Assembly (NCBI GenBank): GCA_023485645.1
Contig: JAMCZM010000010.1
Location: 1-11,824 of the forward strand
DNA from: Candidatus Martarchaeota archaeon
Lineage (GTDB): Archaea; Micrarchaeota; Micrarchaeia; Micrarchaeales; Micrarchaeaceae
Length of the DNA stretch: 11,824 nt
Direction of reading: 5' to 3'
The notes beneath the pieces are model-generated. The model was not told where the DNA came from and ran no database searches. It was given only the letters and a program-made list of their open reading frames with translations. A program made the position numbers and the translations under genes. Positions 6,165 to 11,824 of this stretch are shown in pieces (the first letter of the stretch is position 1; the number at the start of each line of letters is the position of its first letter).

Positions 6165-7310
6165 TCACGCTAAACTGGCGCATCGCTTTAGCATAAGATA
6201 GAGCGCCACATATGTTGGCACCTCGACAATTGTATTATTGTAGGGTCCAAATTCCATACCATTCATATAGAGCTTGTTAGCACTACTTACATTTATGCGC
6301 ATTCTTCCATTTTTGAATATTATAGCATCTTTCATCGGGTCGAATTTTTCTAAATCAGAAATACCTTTTAATTTTTTTGCAACAAGCCCCGTATCTGCAT
6401 GTATTGTATTTGCGACACGTATTAAATGTTCTGGAGAGTTTGTGACATTTTTGTCGATTGCACTTGTTTGGGATACTGTCATAGTACTTATTATATTTCT
6501 CCAAAAATCTGCTTTTTTTGGCACATTTATGCTATCCCAATTTCCAGTGGTTATGCCCATTACGACTTCAGCTTTATTTTTGATTAATTTACGCGCAGTT
6601 TTTTTGTCAATGCCAAGTTTGACAAGTTGTTCATTACCACCATTTATTGCTGATATCGTGGTTCTTGCGATCCTCCCTCCCCATCCACCATCTGTTGGCG
6701 TTGGGCCTTTTAATGCCTTTAAGCGTTCTCCTATTGTTGGGAATAGCACACGTATGTCCAAATCTTTGCCATTAAGATAGTCACTTATTTGTTTTCGTGC
6801 GTTGCTATTCAAACTAAAAAAATCCCTATCCTTAACATGTATGTGGTAGCCACGATTGCCGCTAAAGTTTATTTCTATATTATTCTTTGAAATACCAAAA
6901 TCTGGAATGAGGAACTCCTCTATTGTTTTTAATGCCTCATTTTTGATAGCACTCAAACAGTTGTCGCATATCCAGCCCCTACCATGCTCTTTTTGGCAGT
7001 CTAAATTTAAGTCTGTTGCATCCAAATCAAAAACGAGTTCGGCACCAAGCCACCCCTTATTTTCCATAGGTCTTCCATCAGGATTTCTATAATATGCTGT
7101 CGATATGGATATAAATGGTGGCACATCGGAGAGCAGGTATCTTTTAAATGCATCATTATTCCTAAAAGTCATATGTCTTCTTCTTATTTTAGTTTCAAAA
7201 TCTCCAAAGCCAAACTCTCTTTTTTCTATTTGATCTATTACTACATCGTTATTCTGATAATATTCATGGAATTTAAGCCTTGCAAGATCTGCAACTCGTT
7301 GGTCAAGCAA
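6165..7310 (-). CDS. priS: DNA primase small (catalytic) subunit PriS
   Basis: Catalytic subunit of the archaeal/eukaryotic primase, which makes primers with PriL during replication. The 381-residue product carries the metal-binding ELVFDLDATD motif (D95, D97), the nucleotide-binding SGNRGYHIHV motif (150-159) and the third catalytic Asp at D286 in IDKNVTNSPEHLIR. Cys/His residues at C105, H109, C115 and C118 match the zinc-binding knob. Length is normal. The start is TTG at 7310, with AGTGAT three bases upstream and no in-frame ATG near the family N-terminus. It diverges from pth2 over 67 bp and converges on the unknown gene at 5586-6151. Confidence 0.94.
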   Translation of the reverse strand: MLDQRVADLARLKFHEYYQNNDVVIDQIEKREFGFGDFETKIRRRHMTFRNNDAFKRYLLSDVPPFISISTAYYRNPDGRPMENKGWLGAELVFDLDATDLNLDCQKEHGRGWICDNCLSAIKNEALKTIEEFLIPDFGISKNNIEINFSGNRGYHIHVKDRDFFSLNSNARKQISDYLNGKDLDIRVLFPTIGERLKALKGPTPTDGGWGGRIARTTISAINGGNEQLVKLGIDKKTARKLIKNKAEVVMGITTGNWDSINVPKKADFWRNIISTMTVSQTSAIDKNVTNSPEHLIRVANTIHADTGLVAKKLKGISDLEKFDPMKDAIIFKNGRMRINVSSANKLYMNGMEFGPYNNTIVEVPTYVALYLMLKRCASLA

Positions 7311-7347
7311 TGCATCACTTTTATAATACTGATTATGCTGCGTAATA

Positions 7348-7357
7348 ATTATATAAT
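7348..7357. promoter_or_regulatory. Palindromic TATA box between priS and pth2
   Basis: ATTATATAAT is its own reverse complement. To the right its centre lies about 25 nt from the pth2 ATG, predicting a leaderless transcript; no ribosome binding site precedes that ATG. To the left a start site near 7327 would give priS a short leader containing its AGTGAT site. A second TATA-like word (TTATAAAA on the minus strand, about 7319-7326) is too close to the priS start to serve it. Confidence 0.5.
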
Positions 7358-7377
7358 GTATATGTTGAATAACTATT

Positions 7378-7737
7378 ATGGAAGATGAGATAAAGCAGGC
7401 AATAATAATACGCAGTGATTTGGAAATGAGTAGAGGAAAAATAGCAGCGCAGGCGGCGCACGCATCACTTATGAGCTATTTTGAAGCTGAGCGATCTGAT
7501 CCAAAAAAGGCAAAGCTTTGGCTGGATAGTGGGGAGAAAAAAATCGTGCTAAAGGTCTCGGATGAGCAGTCTCTTATAAAGTTATATAACGCTTTTAAAT
7601 TTAGGCAAATACCCTGCGCTCTTGTTACGGATGCTGGGTTAACAGAAATACCACCAGGATCTAAAACTGCTCTGGGCGTTGGTCCTTGGGATAGTAAGGG
7701 AGTCAATGAGTTTACATTAGGTTTAAAACTTCTTTAA
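7378..7737 (+). CDS. pth2: Peptidyl-tRNA hydrolase, archaeal/eukaryotic type (Pth2)
   Basis: Cytosolic enzyme that hydrolyses peptidyl-tRNA released from stalled ribosomes, recycling tRNA. The 119-residue product matches the family from end to end. It has KQAIIIRSDLEMSRGKIAAQ with the conserved Lys at position 21 and AAHASL, the central KIVLKVSDEQSL, and the C-terminal signature TDAGLTEIPPGSKTALGVGP (84-103). Length is typical. ATG at 7378 has no clear ribosome binding site and sits about 25 nt downstream of the palindromic TATA box, so the transcript is probably leaderless. It diverges from priS and is followed by an AT-rich hairpin. Confidence 0.95.
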   Translation: MEDEIKQAIIIRSDLEMSRGKIAAQAAHASLMSYFEAERSDPKKAKLWLDSGEKKIVLKVSDEQSLIKLYNAFKFRQIPCALVTDAGLTEIPPGSKTALGVGPWDSKGVNEFTLGLKLL

Positions 7738-7769
7738 AATTATTAAATTAATTAGTTAATTGATTTTAA
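7734..7769 (+). terminator. AT-rich inverted repeat after pth2, possible terminator
   Basis: Two nested inverted repeats start in the pth2 stop region: TTAAAAT (7734-7740) pairs with ATTTTAA (7763-7769), and inside them AATTAA (7746-7751) pairs with TTAATT (7756-7761). T-rich sequence follows. Archaeal termination depends mainly on T-tracts, and AT-only stems are weak, so this is tentative. Confidence 0.3.
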
Positions 7770-7774
7770 TAAAT

Positions 7775-7786
7775 TTTATATATAAG
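7775..7786 (+). promoter_or_regulatory. TATA box before the 44-codon small ORF
   Basis: TTTATATATAAG lies 14 bases before the ATG at 7801, its TATA core centred about 22 nt upstream of it. This fits a nearly leaderless transcript. It is among the strongest TATA matches in the window. Confidence 0.42.
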
Positions 7787-7800
7787 ATTACATTGATTTT

Positions 7801-7935
7801 ATGGCAAATACTGTAGAATATCAAATAAATGAGATATCCAATTTGAGATGGTTTAATACTTCAAGGGTAAAGTTTATGTTGAAAAATAAATTAAAAATAG
7901 TATTCTGGAGATTGATCTCCATCATACTTCAATAA
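7801..7935 (+). CDS. Candidate 44-residue small protein
   Basis: ATG-to-TAA frame in the 273-bp gap between pth2 and the convergent radical SAM gene. The product begins MANTVEYQINEISNLRWFN, has a basic middle (KFMLKNKLK) and a hydrophobic end IVFWRLISIILQ; it has no Cys. The 14 bases before the ATG are identical to those before the gene at 5586, and a good TATA box lies upstream. The same frame stays open for 27 codons after the TAA (to about 8019), including a C-x-x-C, so it could be a remnant of something longer. I do not recognise it. It could be a RiPP-like substrate for the neighbour, but nothing in it is diagnostic. Confidence 0.4.
   Translation: MANTVEYQINEISNLRWFNTSRVKFMLKNKLKIVFWRLISIILQ
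7906..7921. repeat. Short near-palindrome at the end of the small ORF
   Basis: TGGAGATTGATCTCCA forms two 7-base complementary arms around TG. As RNA, at least a 5-6 bp stem with a tight loop is possible. It overlaps codons near the end of the 44-codon frame. Function unknown. Confidence 0.35.
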
Positions 7936-8010
7936 AATATAGCAGTTGAACAACATTTAATATGTAATGTCTGTACAAAGCAATCATATTGGTTTAGTTT
8001 TAAAATAATA

Positions 8011-9336
8011 TTATTCTAACCATCCTACTCTGTTTAATAAGTCGGTGTGATTATTTTTTATTTTTTCTTTATTTTTAAAGGGCTTGGTAGTATCTATTAG
8101 TATCTCTAAAGATTTTCTATCAATATCCGGTAATATAGGTAATATATCTTTCTCAAAAGCATCAAACATAAAGCAACTTAATGGGTCTGGACCTTCAAGT
8201 TCTTTGTAATCAGTTAACCACCAGAGATTCGCAGGGCAACCTCCCTTACAAATATTTCTATAACGACAGTTCATACAAACTTCCGAATTCTTTACTGAAA
8301 GATGATAATATGGGCTTTTTAAAGATCCATAAATCATCTCAACAAGTTGATCCGGGTTATCTTCATTTTTTAGACAGGCGCGTATATTTATTGGTTTATC
8401 CATAAGGGATGGCATAACTAAACAATCTAATACATTGCCGAATGAGTCTATTATTAAACCTTTACAACCACTAGCATTTGGAAGGCAAGGGTGATCCGAA
8501 TCATCAACTGGAGGTAGTATATAACCATGTTGGTTGTAAAGTTCAAATTTATAAAAATAACAAAAAGTAAAACCAAATGGCTTTCCATCCATTTGATAAC
8601 TATGGAATAATTCTTTAAATACATTTACTATTACATTTAATTGAGGTAATTTTACTTTGGCCAGCTGTGCTTCTTTACCAAAACGAGGAAAGCTGACAGT
8701 CCATCTGTCAATCTTTAATAATTTTAGGAGAGTATAAAGTGCTGTTAACTCATATACATTATCCGAATTTAATACTGTATTTATGCTTATATAAGAACGT
8801 GGTATTGCATTTTTTATCCATTTTGTATTACTTATTATTTCTTCAGTTTCACTACCAAGTCTATACTTAGCATGTGTATCCGTTCCATCTATACTTATAT
8901 GTAAGTGGAGTTTTGAAAATTTTTTGGCTTTTTCTACAAGTTTTTGATTTTTAATGAGTGTGCCATTTGTACATATAGTTACCTCCATATCTATACATTC
9001 ATCAAATATCTCCCATATATCTCCACGCATAAATGGATCTCCTCCAGTGATTCTTATCCGTTTACAACCAAGTTTTTTTACCGTCCTTATAAGATTTACA
9101 ATCTCCCATAATTGAAGTTCCTCCCGTTTTATTTTACTTTGTAGTATTTCTTCACGCTTTTTATTTAACGGCGCATTGGATTTGTCATAGCAGTATATAC
9201 ATCGTATATTACACACTTTAGTTACGATTAGAGTAAGTTCATTAGCGAGTTTTGCAAAACCATATTTATAAGGCTTTGGTGAAGTATCTCGTATGTGATA
9301 TAATGCCCGATTTCTTGCTTCTAATGATTCATCCAT
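8011..9336 (-). CDS. Radical SAM protein with C-terminal SPASM-type cysteine cluster
   Basis: A 441-residue enzyme expected to cleave S-adenosylmethionine at a [4Fe-4S] cluster and modify a peptide or protein. Visible from ATG 9336: the cluster motif C42-x3-C46-x2-C49 in KVCNIRCIYC, then RITGGDPFMRGD with the SAM-binding GGDP at 98-101, TICTNGTLI and LHLHISIDG. Near the C-terminus lies C354-x2-C357-x5-C363-x3-C367 (MNCRYRNICKGGCPANLWW) plus a later C388, the SPASM arrangement that binds auxiliary clusters. Family members include maturases of RiPP peptides and sulfatase activators; the substrate here is unknown. TTG 9357 would add seven residues, but a TATA box overlaps it and lies about 25 nt before ATG 9336. 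It diverges from the TyrRS gene. Confidence 0.9.
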   Translation of the reverse strand: MDESLEARNRALYHIRDTSPKPYKYGFAKLANELTLIVTKVCNIRCIYCYDKSNAPLNKKREEILQSKIKREELQLWEIVNLIRTVKKLGCKRIRITGGDPFMRGDIWEIFDECIDMEVTICTNGTLIKNQKLVEKAKKFSKLHLHISIDGTDTHAKYRLGSETEEIISNTKWIKNAIPRSYISINTVLNSDNVYELTALYTLLKLLKIDRWTVSFPRFGKEAQLAKVKLPQLNVIVNVFKELFHSYQMDGKPFGFTFCYFYKFELYNQHGYILPPVDDSDHPCLPNASGCKGLIIDSFGNVLDCLVMPSLMDKPINIRACLKNEDNPDQLVEMIYGSLKSPYYHLSVKNSEVCMNCRYRNICKGGCPANLWWLTDYKELEGPDPLSCFMFDAFEKDILPILPDIDRKSLEILIDTTKPFKNKEKIKNNHTDLLNRVGWLE

Positions 9337-9357
9337 AGTAAAACAGACATATTTCAA

Positions 9358-9365
9358 ATATTTAA
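9358..9365 (-). promoter_or_regulatory. TATA box for the radical SAM gene
   Basis: The minus strand reads TTTAAATA, centred about 25 nt upstream of ATG 9336. This predicts a leaderless transcript starting at that ATG and is why the TTG at 9357 is rejected as the start. Confidence 0.5.
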
Positions 9366-9516
9366 ATGTTTGTTTTAAAAGATATTATAGTTATCAATCA
9401 AATTTAAAATATTTTGATGATGAGACTGTTTTTTATATATTTCAAAAAATAATACTACGATAAATATATCTTCAAACTGGAGAAATATTTTTAAAAGAAT
9501 AATAAACAATCCAACT

Positions 9517-9639
9517 TTATCCCACAGAGTAGTAAAAACAAGAAAATTCTGGGAGTGGGTTTTCTACAGATAAACGGACGGTCGGATGGAGGATATGGCA
9601 AAAACGAGATAAAAGAGTTGATACTGCAATAAATTGCAT
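9517..9639 (-). CDS. Candidate 40-residue small ORF upstream of the radical SAM gene
   Basis: A minus-strand ATG-to-TAA frame beginning MQFIAVSTLLSRFCHILHP and ending CFYYSVG. It is on the same strand as, and upstream of, the radical SAM gene, the usual side for a peptide substrate. No ribosome binding site or good TATA box precedes it, and its codons are richer in G and C than nearby genes. It overlaps two RNA-like hairpins, so a non-coding explanation is at least as likely. Confidence 0.15.
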   Translation of the reverse strand: MQFIAVSTLLSRFCHILHPTVRLSVENPLPEFSCFYYSVG

Positions 9640-9645
9640 TGTATC
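9521..9645. other. GC-richer block with two hairpins in the radical SAM-TyrRS gap
   Basis: The 439-bp gap 9337-9775 is AT-rich except here: 42 of 100 bases at 9521-9620 are G or C, against 13 of 60 at 9421-9480. Hairpin one: AGAAAATTC (9541-9549) pairs with GGGTTTTCT (9557-9565), nine pairs including two G-U, loop of seven. Hairpin two: GATAC plus TGCAAT (9620-9630) pairs with ATTGCA and GTATC (9633-9645), with a two-base bulge. It could be a small RNA or the leader of a regulatory RNA. I see no tRNA, no C/D-box pattern and no known riboswitch. Confidence 0.4.
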
Positions 9646-9671
9646 ATTACATAATTTATTCAGGATGAGTT

Positions 9672-9743
9672 ATGAGTGACTGTTGTCCCAAATTCCTATC
9701 TATCAATATGTATATATATTATAATAAATTATATTATAACTGA
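9672..9743 (+). CDS. Candidate 23-residue Tyr-rich upstream ORF
   Basis: This ATG-to-TGA frame ends 32 bases before the TyrRS start on the same strand. The product begins MSDCCPKFLSINM and has five Tyr in its last ten residues, all encoded by TAT. GGATGA lies three bases before the ATG. A Tyr-rich leader before a tyrosyl-tRNA synthetase recalls attenuation leaders, but the Tyr codons come from a TATATA-type tract that may instead be the TyrRS promoter. Confidence 0.18.
   Translation: MSDCCPKFLSINMYIYYNKLYYN
9708..9720 (+). promoter_or_regulatory. Possible TATA box for the TyrRS gene
   Basis: An alternating TA tract (ATGTATATATATT region) lies about 60 nt before the TyrRS ATG, predicting a start site near 9740 and a leader of about 35 nt containing GGTGA. 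TTTATTTATAAAA at about 9753-9765 is an alternative but is too close to the start codon for a leader that includes the binding site. Confidence 0.35.
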
Positions 9744-9766
9744 TTTGACAAGTTTATTTATAAAAT

Positions 9767-9771
9767 GGTGA
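9767..9771 (+). promoter_or_regulatory. Ribosome binding site of the TyrRS gene
   Basis: GGTGA lies four bases before ATG 9776. The downstream kinase-like gene has the same GGTGA-4-base-start layout, which supports both starts and suggests they are expressed together. Confidence 0.7.
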
Positions 9772-9775
9772 AAAT

Positions 9776-10975
9776 ATGGATGTTATTACTAACCTTAAAA
9801 AAAGAGAAGTTATAGAACAAATAATAATAGAAAAAGATTTAGTAAATTTGCTTCGTTCAGATAAACGACTTACGGTTTATAGTGGGATTGACCCTACTGC
9901 AAAAGAACTTCACATTGGGCATATAACTCCCTTAATGGTACTAAAGAGTTTTCAACAAGCTGGACATAAGGTAATATTGCTTATTGGAGATCAAACGGCT
10001 ATGATAGGCGATCCCACCGATAAAGCAAAAACACGAAAAAAACTTACAAGGGAACAAGTTATCGAGAACTTAAGTACATATCATAACCAAATAATTAACA
10101 TATTTGATTTTAAAGATAACCCAATAGAAATAAAACAAAACAGTGAATGGTTCGGACATATGAATACTGAAATGATTATGAATCTTGCATCAAATGTAAC
10201 TGTTCAGCGTATTGCTGAACGCGATATGTTTCAAAAACGAAAAGCGGAGAAAAGACCAGTTTTTCTACATGAATTTTTTTATCCAGTTATGCAAGGCTAT
10301 GATTCAGTGGCATTGCAGGCAGATGTAGAAATAGGCGGCAGAGATCAACTTTTCAATATGTTGGTTGGTAGAGATTTTGTGCGTAAGTTCTTAGGAAAAG
10401 ATAAACATTGTATTACAACACCAATATTATTAGGTACTGACGGAAGAAAAATGGGAAAGACTGAAGGGAATTCCATTAATATATCTTGCGATGCGTTATC
10501 AATTTTTGTAAATATTACACAAATAAATGATACTATAATACCAGTATATCTAAAAAGATTTACGAATGTAGATAATACAGTTATTGAAAAAGTAGAAGAA
10601 CGGTTAGTGCGTAAGGAAAATATGATCGAAGATAGAAAAATACTTGCGTATGAGATAGTTAAATTATTACGCGGAGAAAAAGAAGCAAATAGTGCAAAAG
10701 AAACTTTTGAAATGACAATACAAAAAGGTATTGTTGCGAAGGAACCTCAAAAAATTGATTTGAATACGTTAGGTGAACGTAGGCTTCTTAAAGTACTACA
10801 TAAAATTGGACTAATACAAAGTATGAGTGATGGTAGAAGACTTGTTGTTTCCGGAGCAATCCAAATAGATGGAACTAAAATAACTAATTTTGATTTAGAA
10901 TTAAATTCAGAATGTGTGAATGATGGTTCAATAATTAAAGTTGGTAAAAGAGGAGCAATAAAAATAAGATACTAA
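9776..10975 (+). CDS. tyrS: Tyrosyl-tRNA synthetase, bacterial type with S4 domain
   Basis: Class I synthetase that charges tRNA-Tyr. The 399-residue product has YSGIDPTAKELHIGH with HIGH at 46-49, LIGDQTAMIGDPTDKAKTR, the tyrosine-pocket region MQGYDSVALQADVEIGGRDQ (172-191) and KMGKT (225-229) in place of KMSKS. An S4 RNA-binding domain spans about 328-399 (LVVSGAIQIDGTKI). Archaeal TyrRS is normally about 310-330 residues and lacks S4, so this is the bacterial form, probably acquired by transfer. All catalytic motifs are intact. GGTGA lies four bases before the ATG. Whether it is the cell's only TyrRS or a second copy cannot be seen here. The kinase-like gene follows 48 bases later. Confidence 0.95.
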   Translation: MDVITNLKKREVIEQIIIEKDLVNLLRSDKRLTVYSGIDPTAKELHIGHITPLMVLKSFQQAGHKVILLIGDQTAMIGDPTDKAKTRKKLTREQVIENLSTYHNQIINIFDFKDNPIEIKQNSEWFGHMNTEMIMNLASNVTVQRIAERDMFQKRKAEKRPVFLHEFFYPVMQGYDSVALQADVEIGGRDQLFNMLVGRDFVRKFLGKDKHCITTPILLGTDGRKMGKTEGNSINISCDALSIFVNITQINDTIIPVYLKRFTNVDNTVIEKVEERLVRKENMIEDRKILAYEIVKLLRGEKEANSAKETFEMTIQKGIVAKEPQKIDLNTLGERRLLKVLHKIGLIQSMSDGRRLVVSGAIQIDGTKITNFDLELNSECVNDGSIIKVGKRGAIKIRY

Positions 10976-11014
10976 ATTAGTATTTCATGTTGAATTATAC
11001 ATTTTAATATTTAT

Positions 11015-11019
11015 GGTGA
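11015..11019 (+). promoter_or_regulatory. Ribosome binding site deciding a GTG start
   Basis: GGTGA lies four bases before GTG 11024, matching the TyrRS site. An in-frame TAG directly precedes the GTG, so the gene cannot begin earlier. A later GTG at 11039 has AGGTGA 11 bases upstream and is less well spaced. Confidence 0.55.
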
Positions 11020-11023
11020 ATAG

Positions 11024-11824
11024 GTGACTAATGTAGGTGTGGATGACATTTTTTTAAAAAGATTTATAAAAACACAATTAAAAGAAGATCCTACAAAAGT
11101 AATATATAAACGAATAAATGCAGGCCATCGCGCTAATAGCTATATATTTAGATTATATACAAACAAAAGATATGTGATACAATTTTACGATGAAAAGTCC
11201 TTGCATCAACCCATAAAAAGGTGTTATATATATACACTTACTAAAAATTATACATTTGTACCGGTTCCAAAAGTATTCTTTATAGGAAAATTTGAAAAAT
11301 ACTCTTATATAATATTAGAAAAATTAAATGGTAAAACCGTAGACAAAATTAAAAAAACAGATATAAAATATGTACTTGAAAAATTGGGAGAATACCTTTA
11401 TGATATCCATAACAATGTTAACGTTGGCAAAAAATTTGGTTGGATTGAAGGAAAATTTATAAACTTTCAGGGAATTTCTAATATAGAATATCTTAATAAT
11501 GAAATTATTCGCATAAAAAATTGGCTTGTTGCAATAAATAGGATTAAAGAAGCAAAATCAATAGCTGATTATTTTTGTCTTCGTATAAAAAAATTAAAAT
11601 TAGATGTACAACCTGTTCTTGTTTGGTCAGAAATAAATAAAAAAAATTTATTATTTAACAACATAAAAGGGGAAAAAATAGTTTATCTTTTAGATCCAGG
11701 ATCAGCAAAGGTAGCACCTAGGGAAATAGATATACTAGCCGCAGAACAAGAGTTTAATAATAATGAGTTTAAGTATATATTGAAAGGTTATTTAAAAAAT
11801 GGTAAAAATAAAATATTAAAACAA
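11024..11824 (+). CDS. Aminoglycoside-phosphotransferase/choline-kinase-like protein, partial, catalytic residues altered
   Basis: The frame runs from GTG 11024 off the window end (267 codons seen). It has the APH-type kinase layout: a nucleotide-loop-like INAGHRANSYIF (31-42), VPVPKVFFIG (79-88), the hinge YIILEKLNGKTV (95-106), LGEYLYDIHN, a catalytic-loop region VWSEINKKNLLF (200-211), and LLDPGSAKVAPREIDIL (222-238). The usual HGD of the catalytic loop reads W201-S-E203, with N208 and D224 kept. The ATP-contacting Lys/Arg expected near YVIQFY is Q53. Such changes suggest reduced or no kinase activity, but alignment by eye is uncertain. Base composition is more AT-rich than the TyrRS gene. 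It probably shares an operon with TyrRS. Substrate unknown. Confidence 0.75.
   Translation, partial: MTNVGVDDIFLKRFIKTQLKEDPTKVIYKRINAGHRANSYIFRLYTNKRYVIQFYDEKSLHQPIKRCYIYTLTKNYTFVPVPKVFFIGKFEKYSYIILEKLNGKTVDKIKKTDIKYVLEKLGEYLYDIHNNVNVGKKFGWIEGKFINFQGISNIEYLNNEIIRIKNWLVAINRIKEAKSIADYFCLRIKKLKLDVQPVLVWSEINKKNLLFNNIKGEKIVYLLDPGSAKVAPREIDILAAEQEFNNNEFKYILKGYLKNGKNKILKQ

Noticed and set aside
5998..6183. 61-codon minus-strand frame across the end of the unknown gene
   Set aside because: Antisense to the shifted 3' extension of the unknown gene and overlapping the priS end; no family resemblance.
6274..6780. 168-codon plus-strand frame opposite priS
   Set aside because: Antisense to the primase gene whose motifs are all intact; no upstream promoter or binding site.
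9337..9357. Longer radical SAM protein starting at TTG 9357
   Set aside because: The TTG sits next to the predicted TATA box, and the ATG at 9336 lies at the expected start-site distance.
9409..9480. TGATGATGA at about 9414 as a box C of a C/D-box small RNA
   Set aside because: No CTGA box D at a suitable distance and no C'/D' pair could be found.
1..11824. tRNA genes, CRISPR arrays, insertion sequences and attachment sites
   Set aside because: Looked for GGTTCGA-type tRNA arms, regularly spaced repeats and terminal inverted repeats with a transposase; none was seen by eye.

Overview
The window is archaeal and AT-rich. Archaeal and eukaryotic-type genes (ribosomal proteins S4e, L32e and zinc-binding S17; RNase P protein Rpp29; primase small subunit PriS; Pth2; DUF373) sit beside TATA boxes about 25 nt upstream of start codons and GGTGAT-like ribosome binding sites. 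Tight packing and short proteins suggest a small archaeal genome, perhaps a DPANN/ARMAN-type lineage, but that placement is inference and I cannot name a species.

Layout. Positions 1-4019, minus strand: a compact ribosomal-protein cluster transcribed right to left, Rpp29-S17-L14-L24-S4e-L5-S14-S8-L6-L32e (the last cut by the window edge). Genes abut, overlap or are separated by a few bases, and several stop codons lie inside the ribosome binding site of the next gene. A six-helix DUF373 membrane protein (4085-5308, minus) lies upstream of Rpp29, where many archaea have the S19-L22-S3-L29 part of the cluster.

Positions 5309-7737: an unrecognised gene (5586-6151, plus) that appears to need a -1 shift at an A7 run to reach its real end; the primase small subunit (minus), converging on it; and Pth2 (plus), diverging from primase across a 67-bp spacer with one palindromic TATA box.

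Positions 7738-11824: an accessory-looking segment. A 44-codon small ORF (plus) faces a radical SAM/SPASM protein (minus). A 439-bp intergenic region with a locally GC-richer stretch and two hairpins separates it from a bacterial-type tyrosyl-tRNA synthetase with a C-terminal S4 domain (plus). That gene is followed by a partial aminoglycoside-phosphotransferase-like protein whose ATP-binding and catalytic residues look substituted. The first half is translation and replication housekeeping. The second half, a peptide-modifying type of radical SAM enzyme beside a foreign-looking TyrRS and a kinase-fold protein, is the best place to look for something new, although any link between these genes is unproven.
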